Below are positions 1-13,400 of a DNA stretch of 64,000 nucleotides, one piece after another. Below the pieces are notes generated by a model. It searched no databases and was not told the DNA's origin. It saw only the letters and a program-made list of their open reading frames with translations. This stretch comes from Antedon bifida. Its lineage: Eukaryota > Echinodermata > Crinoidea > Comatulida > Antedonidae. Where the stretch lies: contig OY727099.1 in the NCBI GenBank assembly GCA_963402885.1, forward strand, positions 17,875,001-17,939,000, written 5' to 3'. Made by a program: the position numbers and the translations under genes. Position 1 is the first letter of the stretch; each line of letters begins with the position of its first letter.

Positions 1-475
1 ACACACTTTGTGGGTCACATAATATTAAATAAATGTTTTATTTCCTTAATGACGTGATCAAGAGTGAAATGCGCGTGAGTACTGCAACCTTATTGTAACT
101 ACTATAAAATAGTAACTTGAGAGTCAAAGTAGTCAGTTATTACTAAACACTCTAATTTAGCTATACTTTGAAAGTATTTGTTTGCAGTTGTCTATCTGAT
201 TAGGGACTTTTCAAGTTGCAATATCTCAACTGAACCTGAAAAAAAATCTAGGTTAGCGATCTATAGATCGTAGGTTTGGGATGTGTTCCATCCAGAAATT
301 TCACTCTTAATGATGATTCATTAGAGTAGTTTAATCCAATCAAATGAAAAGAATATGATCAGGTGAGTAAAACAAGATATAATACAGTATTTGCACTTGC
401 ATATAACATAAACTGCACTCTTCATATCCTCCAATCAAATGACAGAGTCTACTTTTAGGAAATAAAAGCACTTAC

Positions 476-3400
476 CAAGGTATAGCTGGACATCTTTAAC
501 TTCTAATGTATTTGATTTACGGTGTTTAGCCAGTTGGCAAGAGGAAGTTACAACAGTTTCTATAAAGTCATCAGCAATCTGTAACAGCATCTACAAAAAA
601 CAATTCAATCTTTACTAAAACTCACATTGTTTATGATAATCCCCTTTTATGGTGTCTCCAGATAAACCCTTTTTACACAGTTTGTGCACTGACAAATGTA
701 ATTTTCTTGATTACTTGAAACAGCCTGCTCATTATAACTAACAATTTTTAAAAAATAAAATTGATCAAAAACAATCATTAAACATCAAATTTCAATGTCG
801 GAAAACAGGCTTAAACAGTTTCTTACCTCTTCTACATCATCATCTAACTGTTCATTTGGATCTACCTCTCGCACAAGATCTTGAAGTTTTTTCTTGTCCA
901 AAACCTACAAAATAAACAAATCAGTTTCCATGTTGCTTTAGAAGCAATTAGTATACAGTAGTAGTTGCCAGGGCACTATGAAATTATAGTGCATGGGGAG
1001 CAAGCACATTTATAGCCAGAGTGACATAATAACTTGTACACCATCTGTTATTTAGGCAAATCTTAATTAGTTACCATACTATTTTTCATTTCATTAAATT
1101 ACATTTCATCAGAAATAAACAAATAAATAAAAAAAGCAAAAGACTGGTTAACCAAAAACCAAAATGAATAACTGTCAAGTGGCTCACCAAAATGGAAATT
1201 GAAACAATTATAATTAAATGATCGAAAATGTTCATCTGGTTTGAAGATACGATATTTTAAAAATCTATTTTGACAAACCAAAATTAGTTACTGACCTGAC
1301 TGACAGTTTCAGTACTTTACTTTCTTCAGAGTGATGACCATATTGCTAAGCAAAACGCTCACCAATAACGCTTAATAAGATGGTCGTCACTCTGAAGAAA
1401 GTGCTCGTGAAATGAGCATTGAAACTGTCAGTCAGGTCAGTAACTAATTTTGGTTTGTCAAAATTGATTTTTAAAATAAATTTTAATTTAAATACATTAA
1501 AAAAACTTTAAAAGTCGATCCATCAAAATAAATTTTAATTTAAATACATTAAAAAAACTTTAAAAGTCGATCCATCAATCAAATGTGCAGATTTTATCAA
1601 TGGTGATCTACAACATGACACTGTAATGTGAGCTGTAACCTTTTTTTGTAGTAGCCAACCAGATACAAAAATCACTACAGTATCAAATAGTAGTAGGACG
1701 TCAATAAATAGAAAATCAGGTAAAATTAAAACAATCAATTAGTGCTTTCTGTTTGCTAATCTACTAAATCTAGTGAAAGCAAAGATTGTATAGCGGCGCA
1801 AGATAGATAACTGTTGCCAAGCTCCTATCTTATAACACTACGCACCTTGTAAAATCCATGGACACCATTCGGGCGGACATATGAACAAGGTTATAGCGCC
1901 TTCTATTTTGATTTAAAATGTAAATGGTTTAAATTTTGCGGTTCGCATCGAAGTATCCGTGATTAACCATCTTGAGGGTTGATTCATGGAAAAGGGAAGA
2001 AATTATGTAAACAAAGTAAATTAAAAGTTTCTTTCGGATCTAGACACTTTCCGATTAATTATGTGTGTTTACATTGACATGCTTGGTTATACAACTTCGT
2101 TCTTTGATCAAAACATTGTACGATATTGCCTTGACAATGACTTATTCCGGTTCAAATTTGTCAGCCGGAATGGCGTCCATAGATTACAAACGTCTCACGC
2201 AGTAATCTATCTTGCGCCGCGTAGCCGCGCTATACAATCTTTGGTGAAAGAGCCGTTGCTGAGGACTAGGTCTAGTAAATCCTTGATTTGTAGTTTTTTT
2301 GTCAACTGTCAGACATGCTTTAAATGAATTATTTACCTGTGCTTCACTAACTCCCATTGAATGCCCTGACACTACAGGACTCGCCTTAATAGATGGTGGT
2401 GTACCACCAATGCTGCCTGCAGACACTGAATTAACAGGTAATTGGCTTGTCGGTATGCCCATGGATGCTGCAACTGGTTGACTTGATGTTGCCACCACTT
2501 GAATAGGTTTTACAGAACCCTGCTGTGAAACTTTCCATTGATTTTGCAACTAACAAAATAGAATATTCAAACAAATTTTCTTGAGTAGAATAATAATTTT
2601 TATTTCATAGTTATTATTTATCTGAATGAATAAAATAAAAGTGGTGGTAAACCACAGAATAGAAAAAAAAATATTCCTGTGCAATTAAACAATTTTGAAG
2701 CTAAGGATTGCATGGATTTACTAAAGTTGTGTGTCTGAATTTAGCTTAAATTAGGGGGTGGTCATATACGGTACTTGATTTTCCTATAGTAAAAACTTTC
2801 AGTGCATTCAATTGTTACCTTTTCCTGTTCTCCAAGTGCCCGTCTGTGTAATTCTTTCAACTTTATTAAATCTTGTTCCTGCTTTCCTGAAATTGGACCA
2901 CTTTCCAAGATCTATTTAAAGGAAACAACTTAATTAATAAAACTTCTCTGTTGAAATCCATTTAAGATCCATACTGCAAGGCCAATGATACCTAGCCGTA
3001 AGGCCAATTTACACAGACGAGCGGTAAAGGTAAGCAGAAAACACAAAAATAGAATCTATGTTATTTCTTATGACCATTTACACAGAACGCGGAGCCTAGT
3101 TTTGGAACTTCTTATTATTCAGAAATACAAACTATGACGTGACTGATTGTTTGTATAAGGATAGTGAAAAGAAAATACATTTAGGACGTTATTAGGCAAG
3201 AAAAGTCCCTCTAAAACCTAGGCCTGTGTGTGCTAGGCCTACTAACAGTCAGTCACATCCAGTCCAGCAGTGACTGTAACATGCATTAGCCTCGAGGCCT
3301 ACAAGCACCTACTTTCCACCACTCCGCTCACAAATTCTGCGCCCTGTGTAAATGGGACAAGCCACATGGTTTTCCCACTTACAATTACCGCTTATACTGC

Positions 3401-4281
3401 TCGTCTATGTAAATTGGCCTTAAGGAAGGCCAACAAAATGTATACCCTGTTTGAAACAAAAGGATATGTAATTGACAAACCTAATGTTAAATGACAAATG
3501 CAACAAAATTAAACACAACCGCGCCACACGATCTCAAACTCTAGTTTATTTGCTGTTCTTCGTCATAAGACTGAAACTTACAAGCGTAGCTTTGACTATA
3601 GAGCCCAACCTTACTTAATAATCTCCCATCCTTTATTCGGCAATCTACTGTAGGAAATTTTAAGAAAAATTTGTAATAATATCTTAACCACGCAGATCCA
3701 AATCCTAAATTTTACTAGTTTTCTGACCTGTGTCTCTTTTTGAATTGTGCTTGTATTTTAAAAAATTGTACATACAGTACTTTATTATGTTGAACCTTTG
3801 TGTATAATATTGAATTCTTGTACCTGTATTATATTTTAAAATTTGAGTTGAAAAAGTTTTTATATTTAGTAGTTTTTATAATAATTTTTTTATGATAATG
3901 TATTTTTGTACTGTTTTTATTGTATTGTCGAGGGCCACAATGATCAGCTTTGTTGGATGGGCTCCCTCATGAAACATGGTTCAGCAAAAAAATTAAAATA
4001 GTAGGAATACTAAAAGAAGGATAATGAAACTAACGCATTAAAATTGTGTTAGTGGACATAAAAGAAAGAGAAGTAAAAAGAGTAAACAACATACAAAGGA
4101 GGAAGAAACAGAACAAAGAACTAAAGTATACATGACACACACACATTACTGTACTTACCTCAATCTGTTTTTCAATCTCTTTGATTGTTTCCAGTAGTGT
4201 TTTACGTGGCGCTTGTGCAGGTCTTATAACTGGACTGCCTATAGCTTGTGTTAGAGAAAGTTGTGGTTGTTGGTTTGCCAT
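476..4281 (-). CDS. TAF12: TAF12, TFIID/SAGA histone-fold subunit (3' partial)
   Basis: TAF12 pairs with TAF4 through a histone fold in TFIID, and also works in SAGA-type coactivators, in the nucleus. Five coding exons join in phase with GT/AG borders: 4281-4159, 2911-2819, 2549-2337, 904-827 and 590-476. The start is the ATG at 4281 (MANQQPQLSL), just inside a 5'UTR exon whose acceptor gives an edge at 4312. Exons 1-3 give a Q/S/P-rich leader of about 143 residues. Exons 4-5 give the conserved histone fold, with DLVREVDPNEQL, MLLQIADDFIE and HRKSNTLEVKDVQLYL. The expected last helix (RQW..WIPGF type) is not found in 1-475, so the final exon lies outside the window; about 207 residues are visible, and the human protein has about 161, so the linker is longer here. 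The 5' non-coding exon further right is not placed. Confidence 0.93.
1253..1478. mobile_element. Foldback (long inverted repeat) element in a TAF12 intron
   Basis: Two arms of about 90 bp face each other. The left arm (1253-1340) and right arm (1382-1478) share TTTGACAAACCAAAATTAGT, the next block ACTGACCTGACTGACAG, and TTTCTTCAGAGTGA in inverted order, around a short unpaired centre. No open frame is present. This is a MITE or foldback element; the family is unknown. It would form a strong hairpin in the TAF12 pre-mRNA. Confidence 0.7.
1473..1576. repeat. Two-copy 52-bp tandem duplication
   Basis: Positions 1473-1524 and 1525-1576 are the same 52-bp AT-rich unit, ending in AAGTCGATCCATC. 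The first copy overlaps the right end of the foldback element at 1253-1478. Confidence 0.85.
1756..2282. mobile_element. Probable non-autonomous DNA transposon with inverted ends
   Basis: The block AAAGATTGTATAGCG...GCGCAAGATAGAT at about 1780-1808 is repeated in inverted order at about 2208-2246, inside the TAF12 intron that separates the glutamine-rich linker exon from the first histone-fold exon. CTAGT-containing outer ends are also loosely inverted. The ends are imperfect, so the borders are approximate and no family is assigned. Confidence 0.45.
2999..3423. mobile_element. MITE with about 24-bp terminal inverted repeats
   Basis: The left end TAAGGCCAATTTACA (2999 onward, continuing CAGACGAGC) is matched in inverted order by the right end at 3399-3423, with one mismatch. 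The interior of about 425 bp has no credible frame and carries further inverted pieces (TTTACACAG/CTGTGTAAA). It lies in TAF12 intron 1. A TA target duplication is possible. Confidence 0.75.
3740..3996 (+). mobile_element. 3' end of a non-LTR retrotransposon (LINE or LINE-tailed SINE)
   Basis: An AT-rich stretch ends in a signature GAGGGCCACAATGATCAGC, then TTGGATGGGCTCCCTCATG and an A-rich tail. The same signature (GAGGG..., TCAGCA, ..CCTCA-TAAAta-GGT, A-rich end) closes the SINE at 23165-23410 and the LINE fragment at 27360-27900. No coding sequence remains here. Confidence 0.5.
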
Positions 4282-4311
4282 TATGATAACCAAAGAAATG
4301 CTATTCAAAAA

Positions 4312-4850
4312 TCTGTAAAATAAGGTAGTACTGAACATTTATTATTAAATATTAGCAAATTACAGCAAACTAATTTCGTTGCACAGATTTGGGCCGAGAA
4401 ACATTTGTGAAGCACTGCTGGGCTTGAGAAATTTTTTTTACCCAATACACAGCTTAAAACAAACATTGCTGAGACTTGAATGACGACATTTTTGTATTCA
4501 TCCTCAAATTAAGGATTTGGATAAGGTCTTCTGTTTACCCATGTCAGCTGTAGTGTAGTGCCTAACATGAACAACACATCTGTTGATAAATTTTTGGGTT
4601 GTTTCGATTGTTGGTCCTTCATATCCAATAGTTGAAATTTTTCAACAGCCTCAATTATGACATGGACGTGGTAAAATATAAAACTGTTGACCCATACACT
4701 GTGACAGCCTGTCACGCTAACGATTCAAATGTAACTAGGCCTATGCCTAATATGATAAAAAGCGTATCTAGCGGCCCCTTCTTCATACAAAATACTTGAT
4801 GTTGATTTTATTATCGCAACCGATTTCAAGCGCAAACGATTTTGTCTGAC
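4312..4850. other. TAF12 upstream interval
   Basis: The TAF12 5'UTR acceptor sits at 4313-4314 (minus). The rest, to about 4850, is AT-rich with no gene; the short frame at 4509-4715 has no recognisable content. Confidence 0.4.
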
Positions 4851-5080
4851 ACCTAGCTAGGAAAGAGAGAGGGCCTAGCTAGTAGGCCTTAGTAGGCCTC
4901 TACCTACTAAGCTAGGCTCTAGCTAGACTTTAGGTCCTACTAGTAGGCCTACTTAATACTCCTAGGTCTAGCTAGGCCTACTACTACTACCTAGCTAGGC
5001 GCGCTAGGAAAGGTAGGCCTCTAGCTAGTCTAGGTAGGCCTGGGCCTAGGCTAGCCTGCCTACTAGTCCTAGCCAAAAGA
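4850..5080. repeat. GGCCTA/CTAGC low-complexity island
   Basis: The segment is made almost wholly of short palindromic words such as TAGGCCTA, CTAGCTAG, CCTAGG and GCTAGC in irregular order. It is one of four such islands in the window, the others at 23.1-23.66, 37.2-37.55 and 59.66-60.94 kb. Confidence 0.85.
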
Positions 5081-5255
5081 GGACTTCCTTAGTTTTACAT
5101 GAAAAAAATTATAATACTAATACCTGTAACCTAAATTACTGAAATTACAGCATACTGAACAAATAATTGAATGATATATATCTGTTCTGTTCTGTATTTT
5201 TGTCTCCCCTTACTAACGTACTTCTCGACGACGAGAATAAGAATAAAATTACAGT

Positions 5256-5485
5256 TATGTATATCACAAGAATGAGCAATCCATGGTTTTCCCTGTAACT
5301 GTAATATTATCCATGCGATAGGGCGCCGCCATAAGTCAGGATGTATACAACTTTTTGTGACGGTCGAGTCACATTCCACCGGTAGTGTTTTCGTGATAAA
5401 AAATGTTATCCACTACATGCCAACATCATATTAAATGCTGTTTTGATATTTAATTGTTCGTTTCATTTATTTAGCAAAAAATTTG
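5256..5485. repeat. Interspersed repeat, copy 1 (copy 2 at 36712-36950)
   Basis: About 230 bp match 36712-36950 in the same direction, including GGGCGCCGCCATAAGTCAG, ATGTATACAACTTTTTGTGA and CTACATGCCAACATCAT. The copies differ by scattered substitutions and small indels, so they are old. No coding content is seen; the family is unknown. Confidence 0.75.
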
Positions 5486-5499
5486 GGCGCCCAGAAAAT

Positions 5500-5890
5500 G
5501 TATTCATGTGAAAAGCCACAAAAGGTTTCATGGGCTGATTATGTAGATATATGGCCACATATTCAATAATCAATAAAATTGCTGCCGGGTCATATCCTGT
5601 GAATTTACTCTGGGAACACCAAATGAGGTGGGGGAGGGTAAAAAATGGATTTAATCATGTGAAAAGCCACACGGATAAAAGTTGTTGGACATCGTTCCCA
5701 TGTGTATACAATGTTAAAACAGCAAAGACAGCAACTTTATCCTGTAAGTAAGACAGTAGCCCCAAGTGACCACTCAAAAATGATGTTATTCATGTCAAGA
5801 GCCACACGACTATAATTCCTTTTGCATTGTAACTGTTACACATTGGGATGCACAGAAATAAAATTGGCAGCAACTTTATCCAGGGGTCCC
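5500..5890. repeat. Degenerate tandem repeat, unit about 140 bp
   Basis: The word TCATGTGAAAAGCCACA recurs near 5504, 5655 and (as CATGTCAAGAGCCACA) 5790. A second word, AGCAACTTTATCC, recurs near 5731 and 5869. The spacing of 136-151 bp suggests about three diverged copies of one unit. Confidence 0.55.
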
Positions 5891-6600
5891 CAACTTATGC
5901 ACGAAGAGAAATATCACTGCCTGGCGATACCGGGCCCTGTCGGGCAACGATTAGTTTAGGTCTGTCGCGCGCAAATGTTGGGACCCCCAAAACGTGCCTA
6001 CATAATAAAGTTAAAAAATCATGTAGTTGTAGTGTATAAAGGGAGAAGCGCATGCTTTTATCCTCAATATCCACTCCTGAAATACTGCATTTATTCGAAA
6101 AAATAAATAAGTATTTATATAAACTTCTCCTTGAATAAGCTCACCCCATAGAACATACATTTGGAATAATAAACGATCCGATCCCCTCCCCGTCAAATTA
6201 ACGCTCCGCTACATGTGCATTATATACACAATACCGTACGGTACAATTTTAATTGTAGGCCCTAGTAGAATTCATTGACTGCCAATTTATGTTATTTTTA
6301 ATTTTTATATTAATGGTGCATTGTACTAGGTGTTATTTATTTTATTATACATTATTACCATATTTCACATCCAAAAAAATAAACGCCTCTCCAAATAAAC
6401 GCCTTCCTTGAATAAAATCCCCCTTAAAACTCTCCCTGGGAGAATAATAAATACGGTAATTTATTTTTCTTTTTCTAAAAAGAATTGGAAAAACGTCAGC
6501 TACGTATATTGTTTAACTTGCTGAATCCGGATTCAAATTAAAATAAATATTGATGAGAAATGTAATTACGTAAATGTATGTCAATCGTTAAACAAATAGA
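5891..6600. other. AT-rich interval with AATAAACGCC motifs
   Basis: No gene is seen. The words AATAAACGCCTCTCC, AATAAACGCCTTCC and GGAATAATAAACGATCC recur between 6150 and 6460, as in an old dispersed repeat. Confidence 0.3.
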
Positions 6601-6659
6601 AATCTAACTGGTAAGGCTATAAATATTTATTTGTGCAGCAACAGCATACTCATTTGCTG

Positions 6660-6851
6660 ATTGGATATCATTGATTCTACCATGCCAAACCCCTGATTGG
6701 ATAGCGACGCGTAATAGTGATAAATATTCATAATAATGAATCATAAATGTATAAATTAAATGAATAACATTGCCCTACAATTGTGTTTATGTAACGTTTT
6801 GGTTTAATTGACGAACAATAACTGTTTCCCTTTCTACCATTACACGCAAAT
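6660..6851 (+). promoter_or_regulatory. Candidate SLC22 promoter and 5' non-coding exon
   Basis: Two inverted CCAAT boxes (ATTGG at 6660-6664 and 6696-6700) precede a TATA-like TATAAATT at 6750-6757. A start near 6780 would give a short non-coding exon ending at the consensus donor GTAAGT at 6852. The matching acceptor is TTTTGTTAG at 7447-7455, seven bases before the start codon. This is position-based inference; a second acceptor-like site (TTTGCTATAG) lies at 7258-7267. Confidence 0.35.
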
Positions 6852-7017
6852 GTAAGTTAATTGTGGACTCCTCTATTGAATATGAATGCTTAAAAACTAC
6901 GGTAAGTTGAAACAATTTTCTTATTAAGACGTCCAATTAGCAATTTTTGAATAAGTTTATATTTTTATTCTATTTATTACACAAATAATTGTTCAACATC
7001 ATTGAAATAGTATAAAG

Positions 7018-7380
7018 CCTGGTCTACACTATCAAACTTTATGTGACAAATATGATGATGATGATGTGGACATGATCTCTACCGTAATTTGATTTGTAAA
7101 AAACATGCGAACTTTTCATGAGCGATTTGTAAAAACTTTAATGTCATAAATAATGCTCACACAATACAGCTTAATGTTTAAATATTATACAGATAGCTAA
7201 TGTATTTGTTTTTGGAAGATTGCGTAGTATTATTGTTAAAATGACATTTTCTTTTCTTTTGCTATAGAATTTCGTACGATAAAACAAACAAAACGAAGTC
7301 TCTGATAAACCAATAACGTAACTTGATTCGGTTAGAAATGTTTAAATATCATAGGCCTACATAGCTAATATATAGGCCTA
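7018..7380. other. Single transposon-like end in the SLC22 5'UTR intron
   Basis: The 5' part starts with GCCTGGTCTACACTATCAAA followed by an ATGATGATG run, which looks like one end of a MITE. I see no opposing end nearby. The rest is featureless AT-rich intron. Confidence 0.25.
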
Positions 7381-7462
7381 TTTGTTAAACTGTAAAAGAA
7401 GGAAGCACAGGTCACGTATTATTATTGTTAACATTACAAGCTTTTCTTTTGTTAGAATTGAA

Positions 7463-10400
7463 ATGAATATAGATAGTGTTTTAGAAAAGGCTGGAGAGGT
7501 TGGACGTTGCCAGGTGGTTGTGTACACGTTGTACAGTGCGTTAGCATTTACTACAGCATTTAATCATCTTACACAAGTTTTTACCGGCGGCGTGTCTAAG
7601 TATTGGTGTAACTTGCCCAACACCACTATTGGCGTGAGCGATAATACATTTATCCCGCCTGACGATCCTACTACCAATGTGGATGAATACCAATGCATGC
7701 AATACAGCAATTATGAGAATATAAGTAGTAATACGCCCTTAGAAAGATGTATCAGCGGCTATGAATTTGATCATTCAAGATATACAAGTACCATTCAAGA
7801 AGATGTAAGTGATAAATAATCTGTACTTCATCTAGTGTATGTAATTATACATTACCCAATTTGAAATAGGCCTAGTAGAAAAACTACTTTTTTTGTTTTG
7901 TAATTAAAGGCTATAGTGTCCACAATGCTTTTCTTATACGGAAACAATAATTTAACAAGGCCAACAGCCATAAGTCGCGTGCTAAAACGCATAGTGATAC
8001 CGGACCGACAGACAGACAGACCGACAGACCGACCGACCGACCGACCGACATAGTGAACTATAGAGTCGCGTCCACGCGACTAAAAACAAACAACATCAAA
8101 TGCATTAGATAAAATTCCGTAATTATACAATTAAAGTATCATCAAGTATTCGAAAATATTCAAGAAAAGTAAAAAAAAACAAACACATATGTCAAGTGTA
8201 AACAAAATGCTTTTTTTTTTACAATTTTGAACTACTTGGTATTCTGATTGCCAGTACCATCTAAAAAAAATTACCGACATATATTTGCTGTTGCTATCCT
8301 ACCAGTAATTTTTTCTGAGATAAAAACACACAACTAAAAATTTATTACCAATAATAAAGAAAAGAAAAAGAAGTAATCGCTCGTTTTGTTTTCAAGGACT
8401 GTGATACGTTCGTAATCGAGGTCTTACTGACATTCAAGAAAGAAATCGTACATAGAAATAATGACCTAAGAAGGTCACGAAAGCTAATTCTAAGATTATC
8501 TAAGATGTATGATAGTTTAAAAAAATTAAGTTTAAAATATACAGTATCCAACAATGTCAAATACGGTACTTGCTTTTGACGAAAACTCAATTCAAATAGC
8601 ATAATATTACTGTACTTGAAGGCCTACTCTCCGAAGCGATATTCATCATGATATATTATAGTAATATAATATTATAATAACTTTTACATCCTAAGTAAAT
8701 TTAAACTACAGCAAACATCTTTACATCTTTAAACATTGTATTATACATCTTTAATTTTATTATTAATAAAATTAATACACACAACTCGGACACATCACTT
8801 CAGCGCAACTTTCTCGTCGTGCCCACTTCTCCCCTTACGTGCGTTTTTCCTCCACACACAAGCAATCAAACCTCCGGTTAAAGATGTATTGTCCCCCTGA
8901 AAAATATTTTTTTACAATTTTTGTTGTTGAATATGCCATTTTAATGTCACATAATAGTTATTGACCTCGACCAAAAATTAGATCGAAAAAAATGTATTTA
9001 CCTAAAAAAACTGGAATTTAAGGCAAAAAATGGTCAAATTGGCTGCCAGCCAATGGATTTTTGGTTGAATTTAACCATTTATCATGTTATTTTATAAGTG
9101 AAAACATTGTTTTTTCCCGTTTTTTTTGACAGAAGTGATTCACTTTATTAAAACTACAAAATAACCTATTCAAAGTCTGATTTAATTAATCTTCATTTTT
9201 CATGTTTTTGGGGGACAATACAATCTTTAATTTCTCTGTTTCAAAAACATTTTCCCTGAGTGAACTCAATATTATCAATTCACAGAATAACTAGATCTGA
9301 AATAAAGAAATTACCGCCGTATCTCGAAATTACTTGAACGCATTAAGACTGGACTTACTCTTTTTTCAAGAGAATAATGTCCTATTTCAGCATCAGTTTC
9401 GATTTTAGAAAAGGCAATGGCACTTATTGAGCTCACTAACAATATTTTAGATGCTTTAGAGGGAAACAAATCATACATGGGCATTATAATTGACTTATCG
9501 AAAGCATTTGACACAATAAACTACAACATTTTGTTACCTAAGCTTTTTCATTACAGCATTAGAGGAATTGCACTTGATTTATTCAAGATATATCTTCATT
9601 ACCGTATGCAATGTACAACATTCAGTTAATAAACTTTCGGTAAACATTATAAAAAATGCAGTCCTATTATTTTTTATAGTCCTAACAAATCCTTCATTCC
9701 TGGAAACAATTCAATTTTGCTAAATAATATCTATAGGCTCTCTCATTTTATCCCTGTAACAAATTTGCGTTTATTATATTGCTCTCTTATTTTGACCTAC
9801 TTAAAGAATTGTAATATTGTTTGGGCTAATAATTACAAGGCATCTATAGAAAGACTTCTAAAATTAGTTTTTCAACAAATGTCTTTTATTTATGACCCTT
9901 CGATAGCTGATTCTCCCTCATCTCATCTTTTTTTAATTTAATCACGAGGCCCATAATTTAATAATACTCATAATGCCCAAGAATTACATTTACCCAAACC
10001 AAGACTTACTGCCTTCAAATTCAATCAGATGTACTGGTCCCATGAATTGGAATAACATCCCTTTACAAATCAAACATTTGGCCACTAAATTTGTATTCAA
10101 TAAAAAACTTAAATATTTCCTTATCTCTAAATATTAATGGTTCCTCCTGGTTATACGTGTGCTTGTGTATGTGTGTGTGTGTGTGTGTATTGTATGTGAA
10201 TGTCTGTCTGTTGTGCTCGTGTTCTGTACCTGTCCTGTCTTCATTTATTGTAATATTATATTTTACCCCTGATGTTTTACTCTTCTGTGTGGGCCTTCAC
10301 ATCACAGACTTGCCTTTCGTGGAGTGCCATCTTTCTTTTTACATTTTGTTGTATTATAAGGTATATTTTATCATCTTCATGTGCTTGTAATAAATTCCGA

Positions 10401-13400
10401 AGTCGCACTTCTTCCTTTGTTGTGGAAAGCCATCAGGTTTCACTCCACTCTCATGCGTCACTTATCTCGATGCTACTAAAATGTTATCCTCATCTAAGTC
10501 AAGCATGACTTTGTATTTCCGAATAGCTGGTACAACGCCCTTACTCTTCTGCATTGGCGAATTCATCAAATGCCTAAGAATGTTACAGGCGGATACGTTG
10601 TATTCTGCGTACAGCACTGCACTGATCTGATACTACTAGAAAACTTCTGACAATTCACTTCACCTACTCTAATAACATTTATGAATATACCGGTGCGGGC
10701 TGTAAGTTATCAGGATTTCCTTTCAGTTGATTGGGTTATAACGACCATGGTATAATCGATGCTTCACCCGTGTGGAAAACGCAACCTAGCTCGAGACCTC
10801 CAATTTTCACATCACCACAATGATTTTTGCGATCATTCGATCTACCAGGTTTGTGTGGTTGACACCGGTTTTGTTTCAGGTTCTATCTTGCTTTTTTTAG
10901 GATTTTCTACATACCTTTTCTATTATTAGTGGCCTCTTCCTTAAACACAATGTCTTTATGTATAGTCTGACTTCGCATGTCTCTTTGCCACAGTTGGAAC
11001 ACTTGTTTCAATTGAAACCTCACAGACTCTGGCCTGATGCCTTGGCTCTTTATATTTAACAAGGCCATATACATGGCTGCAGTCACGTGCTCAAGTTAGT
11101 GTTTACCGACCGACCAACCGACCTACCGACCGACATAGTGAGCTGTAGAGTCGCATTGCACGCGACTAAAAATTACCAGTACTTCCTTCAGTATCTCTTA
11201 AAATGTCTTATCTTGACGCTGCATTTCTATTCTCCTCAATTCTCTCCTAATCCAAACTTCTCTGGTACCATGAACACATCTTTCCTTTAACGTATAATCT
11301 CTCAGCCTCTTCAATACATTCTTATCTTCTTCTACCACAGCCCTTTTTTCATCTGTCTATATAATATCATTAGAACACGACTGACATCTGCTAGCGACAT
11401 AGTTTTTGTTTCGGTTATGGATTTTTTGGGTCAGAGAAGTACTGTTTAAACTGGTCAAAATTAAGACTTTAACACTGTCACTATTCTATTATAGTCTTCC
11501 CTCAGGTTTTCGTCTCTGCAAATAATCTCTTTCTTTGTTGAACCTGCTAGATGATCCATTAATGACTTCGCCATCGCTTTTCCTGTCAGTTTATAGTTGA
11601 CTTAACTCTGCAAACCATCAAAGCATTCCTTTAGTGACAAGTATCAGTCTGCTTTTGTAGACCCTTTGTTTAGACCCTATCTTCACCGAACCCTTAGTCA
11701 TTGTAGGACATCAGTGACGGACTGCTTTTCGACCATAACTACAGACTGAAGCTAATTATACAGTACTAATACATTCTTATAAACAAATATTAGTTGCTAC
11801 TTTGTACTGTGCTTATCTCTAACATGTACCGCAAATGCACAACATATGTATATAATACATTTTGCCACCCTTATATGCTACCATAGACACATAATAATAT
11901 ATAATTTTCCATTATTAAAAGTCAAAATAATTCAATCAATCAATAATGTTCCATTAATAAAAGTCAAAATAATTCCAATCAATCAATAATGCTCCATTAA
12001 TAAAAGGCAAAATAATTCCAATCAATCAATAATATTCCATTAATAAAAGTCAAAATAATTCCAATCAATCAATAATGTTCCAATAATAAAAGTCAAAATA
12101 ATTCCAATTAATCAATAATTTTCCAATAATAAAAGTCAAAAAAATTCCAATCAATCAATAATGTTCCATTAATAAAAGTCAAAATAATTCCAATCAATCA
12201 ATAATGTTCCAATAATAAAGGTCAAAATAATTATAATCAATCAATAATGTTCCATTAATAAAAGTCAAAATAATTCCAGATTCACAAAATACAGTATAAT
12301 ACTACTAGTTTAAATCTTCACCATCAAAATCATAAATACTCTGCACATCCACACACACAGTTCGATCTCCATAAGTGGTGCCATTTCACAAACTCTTGCC
12401 AAACTGCAGCAGTGAATACAAAACCTCTGTCCATTTCTCACAACATGTCGTAAAATTCTCCTTTTGCAAATGAATCGCTAAACCTCTGTCTATTTTACTC
12501 TCAGAAACATCAATAACTGAAATCAGACTAAGGGTACTTACAATTAAGTATACAATATTTAGGAATTTAATAAGTTAAAGTACAAAATGTTTAGAAATAT
12601 ATTGAACACTATTGTAAAAATATCTAAATTAGCCTAATTAACAAATTAACCCTATAATGAAACATTCTCCAATTCTAAATCGAACATAACGAAAACGTGG
12701 GATGTAATAAATAATTAATTAAACAGAAAAGTCAAAACAAACTAAAAATGTTACTTTACTTGTGATGGTCGACCTTTGGATCAACTTTAAGATATTGCAA
12801 ATGCATTCAATGACATAAATTGGTCCCTCCCAACAACAACAGCAACAACGGCAACAGCAGCAGCAGCAACAGCAACAACAACAACTACGGTACTGACATC
12901 AAGAGGATCAGATATCGAGCAAGTGGACATCAAAAGAGGAATTTTCCAAGGAGACGCACTATCACCGTTACTGTTTGTCTTAATCATGCTGCCACTGACC
13001 TTTGTATTACGTGAGAGCTGGTGATAAATTTGAAAAGGGCATGAAACATGTTAACCATCTTTTGTTCATGGATGATCTAAAACGACCAACTAGACTCACT
13101 TGTACAGGTTGTAAGGGTATTTTCACAAGATATTAGAATGTCGTTTGGTCTTGAAAAGTGTGCGGTTTTAGAAATGGAAAGAGATAGATAGGTTGGCTGT
13201 AATGGGTTAGATTTGATAGATGATGAACATATCAGAGAGGTTGGAAAAGACGGCTACAAATACCTTGGTATATTGCAGCTGGATAAGCTGTTAATGCGTT
13301 ACGTTACAGTGCAGGGATAATTGATTGGTCTTTGGAAGAGCTGGGCAACATCGACAGACGAAATAGGAAAGTTATGGCAATGAACGGAAGTATGCATACC

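Noticed and set aside
10091..10508. Cysteine- and valine-rich plus-strand proteins
   Set aside because: They derive from the GT microsatellite and 3'UTR of the LINE at 9400-10395.
11905..12282. CRISPR-like array
   Set aside because: Repeat and spacer are not distinguishable; it is a uniform 43-bp minisatellite in a eukaryotic intron.
12787..13014. Poly-N/S or poly-V/A small proteins
   Set aside because: They are readings of the CAA/CAG microsatellite and the start of the REL LINE.
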